A stretch of 64,000 nt of DNA from Kosakonia arachidis (GTDB lineage Bacteria; Pseudomonadota; Gammaproteobacteria; Enterobacterales; Enterobacteriaceae). Under the pieces are notes generated by a model. That model was not told where the DNA came from and made no database searches. It saw only the letters and a list, made by a program, of their open reading frames with translations. A program made the translations under genes and the position numbers. Below, piece after piece: positions 9,291 to 17,610 of the stretch. Position 1 is the first letter of the stretch. The number at the start of each line of letters is the position of its first letter. The stretch is taken from contig NZ_FPAU01000003.1 of NCBI RefSeq assembly GCF_900116535.1, forward strand, positions 250,403-314,402, in the 5' to 3' direction.

Positions 9291-9653
9291 ATGGAACAAA
9301 TTACCGTAGTGATTGGCGATCGTCTTGGCAAAGGCCAGAAAGTCGCCGCAGGCGTTGAAAAAGCGGGCGGCCGTGCCGTGGTGGTACCGGGCGTAGCGGC
9401 AGATATGAAATTGGGTGATGTGATGAAAGCGGAAAACGCCACTTTCGGCATTTCGTTTTGCGGCAGCGGCGGCGCGGGTGCCATCACCGCACAGAACAAG
9501 CACGGCTATAAAGCCAAATATGGCATGCGCTCTGTGGAAGAAGGCGTTACCGCCATCAATGAAGGCTGCAATGTTTTTGGCTTCGGCTTTATGGACAAAG
9601 AAGAGTTAGGCGAGCGTATGGTGCTGGCCTGGCAGAAAAAATACGGCGCATAA
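9291..9653 (+). CDS. Glycine-rich SFCGS family protein
   Basis: 120-residue soluble protein. The signature SFCGSGGAGA (residues ~51-60) contains its only obvious candidate nucleophile, a cysteine in a glycine loop, after a Rossmann-like start (ITVVIGDRLGKGQKVAAGVE). A conserved C-terminal part reads EGCNVFGFGFMDKEELG. The family is known only as a conserved neighbour of DUF4312, DUF4311 and DUF4310. The cysteine loop recalls the phosphocysteine loop of PTS EIIB proteins; that similarity is my inference. RBS AAGGAGCC precedes ATG 9291; the stop lies two bases before the next start. Confidence 0.85.
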   Translation: MEQITVVIGDRLGKGQKVAAGVEKAGGRAVVVPGVAADMKLGDVMKAENATFGISFCGSGGAGAITAQNKHGYKAKYGMRSVEEGVTAINEGCNVFGFGFMDKEELGERMVLAWQKKYGA

Positions 9654-9655
9654 CC

Positions 9656-9952
9656 ATGAAAGAACAGTTCACCACCACGGTCAGGGTTAAGGGAAAAGGC
9701 GAGGCGAAAGCGCGCGCTTTCGCGGATGCACTGAACCAGGTTCAGGCTGCGGTGATGAAAGCGTCGCAGCATATTTTACTGCGTATCGAGCCACAGGATG
9801 TGCAGGTTGTTCATGCGCAGGAAACGACACGGAAAGAGGCGTTTTTGTTCCTCTTTCTGCGCCGTGTAAGACGTACGTACAGCGTGGAGCTGGACGTGAC
9901 CGTCAACGTGACCGCCATCAATCTCGATAAAGTGGACTTCGTCACGAAATAA
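9656..9952 (+). CDS. DUF4312 family protein
   Basis: 98-residue soluble alpha/beta protein (MKEQFTTTVRVKGKGEAKARAFADALNQVQ...), with two long beta segments at the C-terminal half (TYSVELDVTVNVTAINLDKVDF). It has no catalytic motif I recognise. It sits two bases after the SFCGS gene and 51 bases before the DUF4311 gene, so it is translated with them. Function unknown; constant association with two membrane proteins suggests a cytoplasmic subunit of a transport complex. Confidence 0.82.
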   Translation: MKEQFTTTVRVKGKGEAKARAFADALNQVQAAVMKASQHILLRIEPQDVQVVHAQETTRKEAFLFLFLRRVRRTYSVELDVTVNVTAINLDKVDFVTK

Positions 9953-10003
9953 CTCAACGCGTACCCGGTGAATCACCTCCGCTGGGTAGAAGAGGGCAGA
10001 CTG

Positions 10004-10780
10004 ATGTTCTTAATCATACTAATAAAATCGCTCATCATCGGCGGCCTGGTTGGCTTCGGTGTTGGCGCGGGGGCTGCACGCATGTTTCATGCGCCGACCA
10101 CACAAGGGATGGGCGCATTTCGTACACTTGGGGAACTAAACTCCTGCGAAGGCGATCCAGCATCGCATTTCTCATTCGGCTTAGGCTTCTTCTTTAACGC
10201 CTGGGCCTCGTCCGTTGCGGCAGGTTCTTTCACTCAGGATGTAGACCATCGCATCATTCCGAACTGGGGGGCGGCGGCGTTAATGGTGAAAAACCGTAAC
10301 GTCGGCGAAACCCTGCACGATCCGAAAAAGATGGCGATCGTCTGTGGCCTGATTGGCATGGTGGTCGTCACCTTCCTTAACCTTACGGCTTCATCCGTTC
10401 CGGCGGCCTTGCAGGTCACTGCCGTTAAAGTGTTGGTTCCGGCGGCTAACTTGCTGGTGAACACCGTAATGCCGGTGATCTTCTGGCTGGCAGCCATCGA
10501 CGCAGGCAAAAAATCGGGTTTCTGGGCGACCGTCTTCGGTGGCGCGGCGCAGCTGATTATGGGCAACGCCGTACCCGGCCTGGTTCTGGGTATTCTGATC
10601 GGTAAAGGTGTGGAAGAGAGTGGCTGGAACCGCGTCACCAAAGTGATGATGACGGCCATTGTCGCGCTGTTTGTGCTGAGCGCGTTCTTCCGTGGCTTCG
10701 ATCTGAAAATGATCGAATCTTTCCACCTGAGCGCGCCGAACTGGCTGGCGCTTATCCACAACTCGCTCAGCGGCAAATAA
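10004..10780 (+). CDS. DUF4311 family integral membrane protein
   Basis: 258 residues with about six membrane segments: residues 1-25 (MFLIILIKSLIIGGLVGFGVGAG), then hydrophobic stretches near 110-130, 142-165, 175-200 and 218-238. Between them is a conserved soluble loop, GELNSCEGDPASHFSFGLGFFFNAWASS, and NWGAAALMVKNRN. The start at 10004 is preceded by AGAGGG at seven bases; an in-frame GTG at 9968 would add 12 residues that are not membrane-like. Likely forms the membrane channel with DUF4310, whose gene starts nine bases after this stop. Substrate not known. Confidence 0.84.
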   Translation: MFLIILIKSLIIGGLVGFGVGAGAARMFHAPTTQGMGAFRTLGELNSCEGDPASHFSFGLGFFFNAWASSVAAGSFTQDVDHRIIPNWGAAALMVKNRNVGETLHDPKKMAIVCGLIGMVVVTFLNLTASSVPAALQVTAVKVLVPAANLLVNTVMPVIFWLAAIDAGKKSGFWATVFGGAAQLIMGNAVPGLVLGILIGKGVEESGWNRVTKVMMTAIVALFVLSAFFRGFDLKMIESFHLSAPNWLALIHNSLSGK

Positions 10781-10789
10781 GGAAGCGAA

Positions 10790-11431
10790 ATGGAACAGAA
10801 TAAAGGGTTTTGGTACGCCGACTGGTCGTTCCCGATCTTTGTTGGCCTGCTCTCTTCCGGCGTGTTCGCCGGGACACATATGTACTACCTGTATGGCATC
10901 GGTGCGTTCAACGAAGTGGCATTTGTCTCGATGTTGCGTTCCGGTATGGACACCGGCGTATACGGCGCAGTCGCCGCGTTTGGCGCCAGCTTCCTGTTCG
11001 CCCGCATTATTGAAGGTTCGTTGGTCGGTATTCTTGATATCGGCGGTGCGATCCAGACCGGTGTTGGCCTCGGTGTGCCAGCGCTGTTACTGGGGGCCGG
11101 GATCCTCTTCCCGGTGGAAAACTTTGTCGCCTCGCTGGCAACCGGCCTGGTACTTGGCCTGGCCATTGGTTACCTGATCATACTGGCGCGTAAGTTCACC
11201 ATCAACCAGAGCGATTCCACCTACGGCGCAGATGTGATGATGGGCGCGGGTAACGCCTCCGGCCGCTTCCTCGGGCCGCTGATTATCCTCAGCGCCATGA
11301 CCGCTTCCATTCCTATTGGTATTGGTTCGCTGGTCGGCGCGCTGCTGTTCTACCTTTGGCAGAAACCGATTACCGGCGGCGCGATCCTCGGCGCCATGCT
11401 GCTGGGCTCCATCTTCCCGGTCGCCCTCTGA
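10790..11431 (+). CDS. DUF4310 family integral membrane protein
   Basis: 213 residues, strongly hydrophobic, with about six helices; glycine-rich repeated-looking segments include GVGLGVPALLLGAGILFPVENF and GAGNASGRFLGPLIILSAMTASIPIGIGSLVGALLFYLW. GGAAGCG ribosome site 5' of ATG 10790. It lies directly after DUF4311 and before the amidohydrolase; a weak hairpin follows the stop. It has no recognised transporter signature, so the pair with DUF4311 may be a separate or highly diverged permease family. Confidence 0.84.
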   Translation: MEQNKGFWYADWSFPIFVGLLSSGVFAGTHMYYLYGIGAFNEVAFVSMLRSGMDTGVYGAVAAFGASFLFARIIEGSLVGILDIGGAIQTGVGLGVPALLLGAGILFPVENFVASLATGLVLGLAIGYLIILARKFTINQSDSTYGADVMMGAGNASGRFLGPLIILSAMTASIPIGIGSLVGALLFYLWQKPITGGAILGAMLLGSIFPVAL

Positions 11432-11437
11432 ACCCTG

Positions 11438-11455
11438 CGGGCGCTGAGGCGCCCG
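11438..11455 (+). other. Intercistronic hairpin between transporter and enzyme genes
   Basis: CGGGCGC-TGAG-GCGCCCG stem with only TTATT after it. Probably an RNA stabilising or partial-stop element rather than a full terminator, since the next gene begins 19 bases later. Confidence 0.45.
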
Positions 11456-11473
11456 TTATTACTGGAGATTCGC

Positions 11474-12607
11474 ATGTTTGATTTACTCCTGCGCCGGGCG
11501 CGTCTGGTTGACGATACGCTGACAGATATCGCTATCAAGGCAGGGAAAATCGCCGCGTTGGGTGAGATAAACGGCCCGGCGGTTAAAACGATCGATCTGC
11601 GCGGCGAACACTATGTTAGCGCCGGGTGGATTGATTCCCACGTGCACTGCTACCCGAACTCGCCGATTTACCACGATGAACCCGACAGCGTCGGCATCAA
11701 TACTGGCGTGACGACGGTGATTGACGCGGGCAGTACCGGCGCTGATGATGTCGATGATTTTTATGCCATTACCCGCGAGGCGGCGACCGACGTGTATGCG
11801 CTGCTGAACGTCTCCCGCGTCGGGCTGATTGCTCAGAACGAGCTGGCCAACATGGCGAATATCGACGCGAATGCGGTACATGATGCGATAAAACGCCATC
11901 CGAATTTTATCGTCGGCCTGAAAGCGCGCATGAGCAGCAGCGTGGTCGGTGAAAATGGCATCACGCCGCTGGAACGCGCAAAGGCGATTCAGAAAGCCAA
12001 CGGCGATTTGCCGTTGATGGTGCACATTGGTAATAATCCGCCAAACCTCGATGAAATTGCTGAGCTGCTGACTTCCGGCGACATCATTACCCACTGCTAT
12101 AACGGTAAACCCAACCGCATTCTCGCGCCTGGCGGCGAGTTACGTGCTTCCGTGGCGCGCGCCATTGCGCGTGGCGTGCGTCTTGATGTCGGGCATGGCA
12201 GCGCCAGCTTTAGCTTTGCCGTGGCCAAACAGGCTATCAGCCTCGGCATTCTGCCGCAGACCATCAGTTCTGATATCTACTGCCGCAACCGGATCGACGG
12301 CCCGGTGCGATCGTTGGCAAACGTGATGTCCAAATTCCTCGCCATTGGCCTGTCGCTGCAGCAGGTGATTGCCTGCGTGACCGACCACGCCGCCGCTGGC
12401 CTGCGTCTGAAGCATAAAGGGCGTCTTGCCGTTGGCCTCGACGCCGATCTGACCATTTTTGACCTGCGTCGCCAGTCTGTACTGTTCACCGATGTGGAAA
12501 ACGACAGCCTGCAGGCCGAACAGTTACTCACGCCGCTGGCCGCCATTCGCGCGGGCAAAGGCTATCTGACCGAACAAGGGAGTGCAGAACATGCCTTCGA
12601 TTTATGA
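11474..12607 (+). CDS. Amidohydrolase/deacetylase family metallohydrolase
   Basis: 377 residues of the dihydroorotase-like amidohydrolase superfamily. Metal ligands are visible: HxH in DSHVHCY (residues ~55-57), the probable carboxylated lysine in VGLKARMS (~154), histidines in MVHIGN and THCYN, and Asp in SSDIYCRN. The family is found beside DgaE/DgaF and is expected to remove an N-acyl group from an amino sugar acid before ammonia elimination; the exact substrate is inferred. RBS TGGAG precedes ATG 11474. The 3' end overlaps the next gene by 17 bases, indicating coupled translation. Confidence 0.87.
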   Translation: MFDLLLRRARLVDDTLTDIAIKAGKIAALGEINGPAVKTIDLRGEHYVSAGWIDSHVHCYPNSPIYHDEPDSVGINTGVTTVIDAGSTGADDVDDFYAITREAATDVYALLNVSRVGLIAQNELANMANIDANAVHDAIKRHPNFIVGLKARMSSSVVGENGITPLERAKAIQKANGDLPLMVHIGNNPPNLDEIAELLTSGDIITHCYNGKPNRILAPGGELRASVARAIARGVRLDVGHGSASFSFAVAKQAISLGILPQTISSDIYCRNRIDGPVRSLANVMSKFLAIGLSLQQVIACVTDHAAAGLRLKHKGRLAVGLDADLTIFDLRRQSVLFTDVENDSLQAEQLLTPLAAIRAGKGYLTEQGSAEHAFDL

Positions 12608-13706
12608 AAAGTACAATTTAAAACAGGTGATTAACGCCTCCGGTCGAATGACCGCGCTGGGCGTTTCTACTCCGCGCCCGGAAGTGGTGGAAGCCGTGCT
12701 TGGTGGCATGAACCACTATTTCGAAATGAAAGACCTGGTGAACAAAACCGGCGAATACATTGCGAATCTGCTGGATGTTGAAGCGGCGACCGTTGTCTCC
12801 TGTGCCTCTGCGGGGATTGCACAATCCGTTGCTGCGGTGCTGGTGCGCGACAGCGACTGGCTGCTGGAGAATCTGCATAGCACGGCGATTGAGAGCAACG
12901 AAATCGTGCTGCCGCGCGGTCACAACGTTAACTTCGGCGCACCGGTCGGCACGATGGTGGCGCTCGGCGGCGGGAAAGTGGTGGAAGCGGGCTATGCCAA
13001 CGAATGTTCCGCCGATCAGCTGGCAGCGGCAATTTCGCCGCGTACGGCCGCTATCCTCTACATCAAATCACACCACTGTGTACAAAAAAGCATGCTCAGC
13101 GTGGAGCAGGCGGTGGTGGTAGCGCGCAAGCATAACCTGCCGCTGATTGTCGATGCCGCGGCGGAAGAGGATTTGCAATGCTACTACCGCGCCGGGGCCG
13201 ATTTGGTGATTTACAGCGGCGCGAAGGCCATCGAAGGGCCAACCAGCGGGTTAGTGATCGGCAAAACCCAGTACGTCGAGTGGGTGAAACGCCAGACGGC
13301 AGGTATTGGTCGCGCCATGAAAGTGGGCAAAGAGGGCATTCTTGGCCTGACTTGCGCCATCGAACATTATCTGAGTGCCCGCAAAGAGAGCGGCGCGGAA
13401 ATGGTTGCCAAAATGACGCCATTTATCGATCAGCTCAACACGCTGCAAGGCGTGAGCGCACGCGTGGTATGGGATAGCGCAGGGCGCGACATTGCCCGTA
13501 GCGAAATCAAGTTTGATGAAGTGGTAACTGGCATCGCCACTGGCGAACTGGTCAGCGCGCTGAAACAGGGTGAATACGCCATCTATTTCCGTGGCTACAA
13601 AGCCAATGAAGGCATTATCGAAGCCGATGTGCGCAGCGTAAGCGCTGAGCAACTGGCGATTGTTTATCGCCGCATCGCTGAAGAATTGAAGGAGCAACAC
13701 GTATGA
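12591..13706 (+). CDS. DgaE-family pyridoxal-phosphate-dependent ammonia-lyase
   Basis: 371 residues of the selenocysteine-synthase-like PLP fold. DgaE in Salmonella converts D-glucosaminate-6-phosphate to 2-keto-3-deoxygluconate-6-phosphate plus ammonia. Visible landmarks: QVINASGRMTALGVSTPRPEV at the N terminus, VVSCASAGIAQSVAA, IVDAAAEEDLQ (PLP-ring Asp) and the Schiff-base lysine in YSGAKAIEGP. Start ATG 12591 has GGGAG at eight bases; the upstream GTG at 12582 is rejected. It overlaps the deacetylase upstream and the aldolase downstream. Confidence 0.88.
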   Translation: MPSIYEKYNLKQVINASGRMTALGVSTPRPEVVEAVLGGMNHYFEMKDLVNKTGEYIANLLDVEAATVVSCASAGIAQSVAAVLVRDSDWLLENLHSTAIESNEIVLPRGHNVNFGAPVGTMVALGGGKVVEAGYANECSADQLAAAISPRTAAILYIKSHHCVQKSMLSVEQAVVVARKHNLPLIVDAAAEEDLQCYYRAGADLVIYSGAKAIEGPTSGLVIGKTQYVEWVKRQTAGIGRAMKVGKEGILGLTCAIEHYLSARKESGAEMVAKMTPFIDQLNTLQGVSARVVWDSAGRDIARSEIKFDEVVTGIATGELVSALKQGEYAIYFRGYKANEGIIEADVRSVSAEQLAIVYRRIAEELKEQHV

Positions 13707-14443
13707 AACTGACCCCGAACTTTTACCGCGATCGCGTCTGCCTGAACGTGCTGGCGGGAAGCAAAGAGAATGCCAGCGCTATCTATGAAGCGGCTGAAGG
13801 CCATGTTCTGGTCGGCGTGCTATCCAAAAATTATCCGGATGTGGCGTCGGCGGTGGCGGATATGCGTGACTACGCGGCGCGTATCGATAACGCGCTCTCT
13901 GTCGGCCTCGGTGCGGGCGATCCGAACCAGTCGGCGATGGTCAGCGCCATCTCCCGCGACGTGCAGCCGCAGCACGTTAACCAGGTGTTTACCGGTGTGG
14001 CAACCAGCCGCGCGCTGCTTGGGCAGAATGAAACGGTGGTTAACGGTCTGGTCTCGCCGACCGGCACACCGGGGTTGGTGAAAATCTCCACCGGGCCGCT
14101 CAGCAGCCAGGCGGCCGACGGTATTGTGCCGGTGGAAACTGCTATTGCACTGCTGAAAGATATGGGCGGTAGCTCGATTAAATATTTCCCGATGGGCGGG
14201 CTGAAGTGCCGTGATGAGTTCCAGTCGGTTGCCGATGCCTGTGCGCGACATAACTTCTGGCTGGAGCCGACGGGGGGTATCGATCTGGAGAACTACAGCG
14301 AAATCCTGCGCATCGCGCTGGAGGCGGGTGTCAGCAAAATTATCCCGCATATCTACAGTTCGATTATCGATAAAGCCAGTGGTGATACCCGCCCGGCCGA
14401 TGTACGCCAGTTACTGGCTATGACCAAAGCGTTAGTGAAGTAA
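13703..14443 (+). CDS. DgaF-type 2-dehydro-3-deoxy-phosphogluconate aldolase
   Basis: 246 residues. Expected to cleave 2-keto-3-deoxygluconate-6-phosphate to pyruvate and glyceraldehyde-3-phosphate, finishing the amino-sugar-acid pathway. TIM-barrel landmarks are SVGLGAGDPNQ, TGTPGLVKISTGP (Schiff-base Lys region), IKYFPMGGLK and WLEPTGGIDLENY. The start overlaps the DgaE stop in ATGA. No sugar-acid kinase is present in the operon although this enzyme family needs a phosphorylated substrate, which points to phosphorylation during uptake. Confidence 0.88.
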   Translation: MKLTPNFYRDRVCLNVLAGSKENASAIYEAAEGHVLVGVLSKNYPDVASAVADMRDYAARIDNALSVGLGAGDPNQSAMVSAISRDVQPQHVNQVFTGVATSRALLGQNETVVNGLVSPTGTPGLVKISTGPLSSQAADGIVPVETAIALLKDMGGSSIKYFPMGGLKCRDEFQSVADACARHNFWLEPTGGIDLENYSEILRIALEAGVSKIIPHIYSSIIDKASGDTRPADVRQLLAMTKALVK

Positions 14444-14451
14444 ATGTCCGG

Positions 14452-14474
14452 CCCTCCCACAATCTGTGGGAGGG
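14452..14474 (+). other. Intercistronic hairpin before the lactonase gene
   Basis: CCCTCCCAC-AATCT-GTGGGAGGG, nine perfect pairs, no T run. It lies between the cytoplasmic enzyme genes and the secreted lactonase gene, so it probably protects or limits the mRNA at this junction. Confidence 0.55.
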
Positions 14475-14503
14475 AAACGCACACGATAGATAAAGGAGCC
14501 ACC

Positions 14504-15649
14504 ATGTACATTGCCCGTCATCTTCTTGCTGCTTCACTCTCCCTGCTGGCGACCAGCGTCATTGCCCAGACCCAGTACGCCTGGCTGGGGACCTACAATC
14601 CCAACGGCGAAGGCGTTTACCGCTTTACCGTTGACCCGCAATCTGGCGCGCTGAGCAACAAAACGCTGGTCAGCACCTTGCCGAATGCGGCGCAGCTTAC
14701 CGTTTCGCAGGATGGCAAAACGTTATATGTCGCCAGCGAAGTAGAAAAGGGCGTGGTGCAGGCGCTGCGTATTGACGATAAGGGCGCATTGCAGGAACTG
14801 AACCAGGTGTCATCCGGGGGTGCCGGGCCGGTTTATCTGTCGCTGACGCCGAATGGGCGCAATCTACTGGTGGCGAATTATGTCAGTGGCTCGATTGCCG
14901 TACTGCCGGTAAAAGCCGACGGTAGCCTCGGCGAGGCGGTGGACAACCACCAGGATCAGGGCGAACCTGGCGCAGCCAAACCCGCAGCAGCCGTGGAAGG
15001 AAGCTTTGCCATCAGCGATCATAATGGCCCGCATGCACATATGATTGCCGCCGATCCGCAGGGGAAATTTGTCTTCTCGACCGATCTGGGACTGGATCGT
15101 ATTTACCAGTACCGCCTGGAGGCGCAAAGTGGCAAGTTAACGCCTAACGAGCCACCTTTTATCAACGCGTCTTCAAAAGGTGCCGGACCGCGTCACTTTG
15201 TCTTTTCGCCAAAAGGCGATGGGCTGTGGTTGATCAATGAAGAGGCCTCAACATTGACGTATTACTCGCTGGACAGCAAAACCGGAACGCTGAAAGAGGG
15301 TAAAACCACTTCGGCGCTGCCAGCAGCGTACAAAGGCACCAGCTTTGCCGCCGGTCTGGTACTCAGTCGGGATGGTAAACAACTGTATGTGGCTAACCGT
15401 CTGCATAACAGCGTGGCGCACTTTAGCGTGCAGCCGGATGGCACGCTGGCGCATCAGGATGATGTCTGGACGCGCGGCGACTATCCGCGATCGCTGACGC
15501 TGGATAAACAGGGGCGCTGGCTGTACGTCATGAATCAACGCAGCGACAATATCACCCGTTTTCGCGTTGCGAAGGACGGTAAGCTAAGTTTTGTGCCGGA
15601 TTACACGCCGGTGGGTAGCCCATCTCAGATGGTCATTTCCTCTTACTAA
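14504..15649 (+). CDS. Secreted lactonase family protein (seven-bladed propeller, Pgl-like)
   Basis: 381 residues with a signal peptide (MYIARHLLAASLSLLATSVIAQ), so it acts in the periplasm. The rest is the repeated propeller pattern of 6-phosphogluconolactonase-like lactonases: blades carry motifs such as GPVYLSLTPNGRNLLVANYVSGS, HAHMIAADPQGKFVFSTDLG and GPRHFVFSPKGDGLWLINE. It presumably opens a sugar lactone to the acid before uptake; being exported, it is not the pentose-pathway enzyme. Start 14504 follows AAAGGAG; 20 upstream in-frame codons would spoil the signal peptide. Confidence 0.85.
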   Translation: MYIARHLLAASLSLLATSVIAQTQYAWLGTYNPNGEGVYRFTVDPQSGALSNKTLVSTLPNAAQLTVSQDGKTLYVASEVEKGVVQALRIDDKGALQELNQVSSGGAGPVYLSLTPNGRNLLVANYVSGSIAVLPVKADGSLGEAVDNHQDQGEPGAAKPAAAVEGSFAISDHNGPHAHMIAADPQGKFVFSTDLGLDRIYQYRLEAQSGKLTPNEPPFINASSKGAGPRHFVFSPKGDGLWLINEEASTLTYYSLDSKTGTLKEGKTTSALPAAYKGTSFAAGLVLSRDGKQLYVANRLHNSVAHFSVQPDGTLAHQDDVWTRGDYPRSLTLDKQGRWLYVMNQRSDNITRFRVAKDGKLSFVPDYTPVGSPSQMVISSY

Positions 15650-15663
15650 GCCAGGAGACTGAT

Positions 15664-17574
15664 GTGCGATTCCCGAACCAACGTTTAGCGCAGTTGTTTA
15701 TGATGTTGCAAAACGAGACACTGCCGCAGGATGAACTGGCACAAAGGCTGTCGGTCTCCACGCGTACCGTTCGGGCCGATATCACCGCTTTAAATGCGCT
15801 GCTGGAGCACCACGGCGCACAGTTTATTTTGACGCGCGGTAGCGGTTATCAACTGAAGATTGATGACGCTACGCGTTACCAGACACTACAGGCTGCCCGC
15901 CCGCGCGCGCTGCGTATTCCCCGCAGCGGGCCGGAGCGCGTGCATTATCTGGTGGTGCGGTTTCTGACCTCGGCCTTTTCCCTGAAGCTGGAAGATCTGG
16001 CGGATGAGTGGTTTGTCAGCCGCGCCACGTTGCAAAACGACATGACTGAAGTGCGCGAGTGGTTTTCCCGTTATCGTCTGACTCTGGAAACTCGTCCGCG
16101 CCACGGCATGAAGCTGTTTGGTAGCGAGATGGCGTTGCGCGCCTGTCTGACGGATCTGCTATTTGAGCTGGCGCAGCAAAACGCGCACAACCCGCTGATC
16201 ACCGAAGAGGCGCTCAACCCTGGTGTGCCGGAAGCGCTGGCCGCCATTCTGCATGACTGCTTTAGCCGCTATCACATTCGCCTGACGGATGAGGGCGATC
16301 TGTTTATCCGCCTCTACTGTGCAGTAGCGGTGCGGCGTATCAGCGAAGGGTATCCGCTATCGGAATTTACCGCCGAAGATGGTGATGAGAACATCCGTGA
16401 CGCTGCGCGCGCCATCTCTGCTGCACTACAGCAACTTGCGGGAAAACCACTGGCGGCATCGGAAGAACACTGGCTGAGAGTACATATTGCCGGGCGACGT
16501 GTGCAGGAGATTGCGCCGAGCGCCATCAGTGCCGACGATGATGAAACGCTGGTGAACTACATTCTCGGCTATATCAACACGCACTATAACTACAACCTGC
16601 AGAATGACGCGCAGCTGCATGCAGATTTACTGACGCATATTAAAACCATGATCACCCGCGTGCGTTACCAGATCATGATCCCTAATCCGTTGCTGGATAA
16701 CATTAAACAGCATTACCCGATGGCCTGGGATATGACGCTGGCGGCGGTGTCTAGTTGGGGTAAATACACGCCGTATGTCATCAGCGAAAACGAAATTGGC
16801 TTCCTCGTGCTGCATATTGGTGTAGGGCTTGAGCGCCACTACAACATTGGTTACCAGCGCCAGCCGCGCGTGCTGCTGGTATGCGATGCCGGGAATGCGA
16901 TGGTGCGGATGATTGAAGCGGTACTGGCGCGTAAGTATCCGCAAATTGTTATCTCCCGCACCGTGACACTGCGCGATTATGAGCAGTGCGACGGCATTGC
17001 GGAAGATTTTGTTATTTCCACTGCGCGGATCAGCGAGAAAGACAAACCGATCGTCACCATCGCACCTTTCCCCAGTGATTACCAACTGGAGCAGATTGGC
17101 AAACTGGTGCTGGTGGACAGGACGCGTCCATGGATGCTGGAAAAGTATTTTGATGCTGCGCATTTCCGCATTATTGACGGCGCGATGGATCAACAGACGC
17201 TGTTTAAAACGCTTTGCGATCAACTTCAGGATGAAGGCTTTGTCGGCGCAGAGTTTTTTGATTCTGTGGTGGAGCGTGAAGCGATTGTCAGCACCATGCT
17301 CGGCGAAGGCATCGCATTGCCGCATGCACTGGGGTTGCTGGCGAAAAAAACCGTTGTCTACACCGTGCTCGCGCCAAAAGGCATCCAGTGGGGCGAGGAG
17401 GTCGCACATGTCATCTTCCTGCTGGCGATCAGTAAAAGCGAGTATGAAGAGGCGATGGCGATCTACGATATTTTTGTCACCTTCCTGCGCGATCGCGCAG
17501 CATCAAGGCTTTGCGATTGCGTCAATTTCGACGCCTTCCGAAGCGTGGCGATGGAGTGCGTCAGCCGGTTTTGA
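15664..17574 (+). CDS. PRD-containing transcriptional activator with PTS EIIB and EIIA domains
   Basis: 636 residues. Domain order: N-terminal HTH (QDELAQRLSVSTRTVRADI, residues 19-40) and a second winged helix, two PRDs (about 190-400), an EIIB(Gat)-like domain with Cys407 in LLVCDAGNAM, and an EIIA(Mtl)-like domain with His554 in ALPHAL. This is the MtlR/LicR-type layout whose activity is set by PTS phosphorylation. It starts with GTG 15664 after AGGAGA; the nearby ATG at 15662 is out of frame. It ends the operon, so it likely activates its own genes via the palindrome at 8854-8873 (inference). Confidence 0.9.
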   Translation: MRFPNQRLAQLFMMLQNETLPQDELAQRLSVSTRTVRADITALNALLEHHGAQFILTRGSGYQLKIDDATRYQTLQAARPRALRIPRSGPERVHYLVVRFLTSAFSLKLEDLADEWFVSRATLQNDMTEVREWFSRYRLTLETRPRHGMKLFGSEMALRACLTDLLFELAQQNAHNPLITEEALNPGVPEALAAILHDCFSRYHIRLTDEGDLFIRLYCAVAVRRISEGYPLSEFTAEDGDENIRDAARAISAALQQLAGKPLAASEEHWLRVHIAGRRVQEIAPSAISADDDETLVNYILGYINTHYNYNLQNDAQLHADLLTHIKTMITRVRYQIMIPNPLLDNIKQHYPMAWDMTLAAVSSWGKYTPYVISENEIGFLVLHIGVGLERHYNIGYQRQPRVLLVCDAGNAMVRMIEAVLARKYPQIVISRTVTLRDYEQCDGIAEDFVISTARISEKDKPIVTIAPFPSDYQLEQIGKLVLVDRTRPWMLEKYFDAAHFRIIDGAMDQQTLFKTLCDQLQDEGFVGAEFFDSVVEREAIVSTMLGEGIALPHALGLLAKKTVVYTVLAPKGIQWGEEVAHVIFLLAISKSEYEEAMAIYDIFVTFLRDRAASRLCDCVNFDAFRSVAMECVSRF

Positions 17575-17610
17575 AATAACCGGGTAGTGGCTACCCGGTG
17601 ATTCAGGAGG

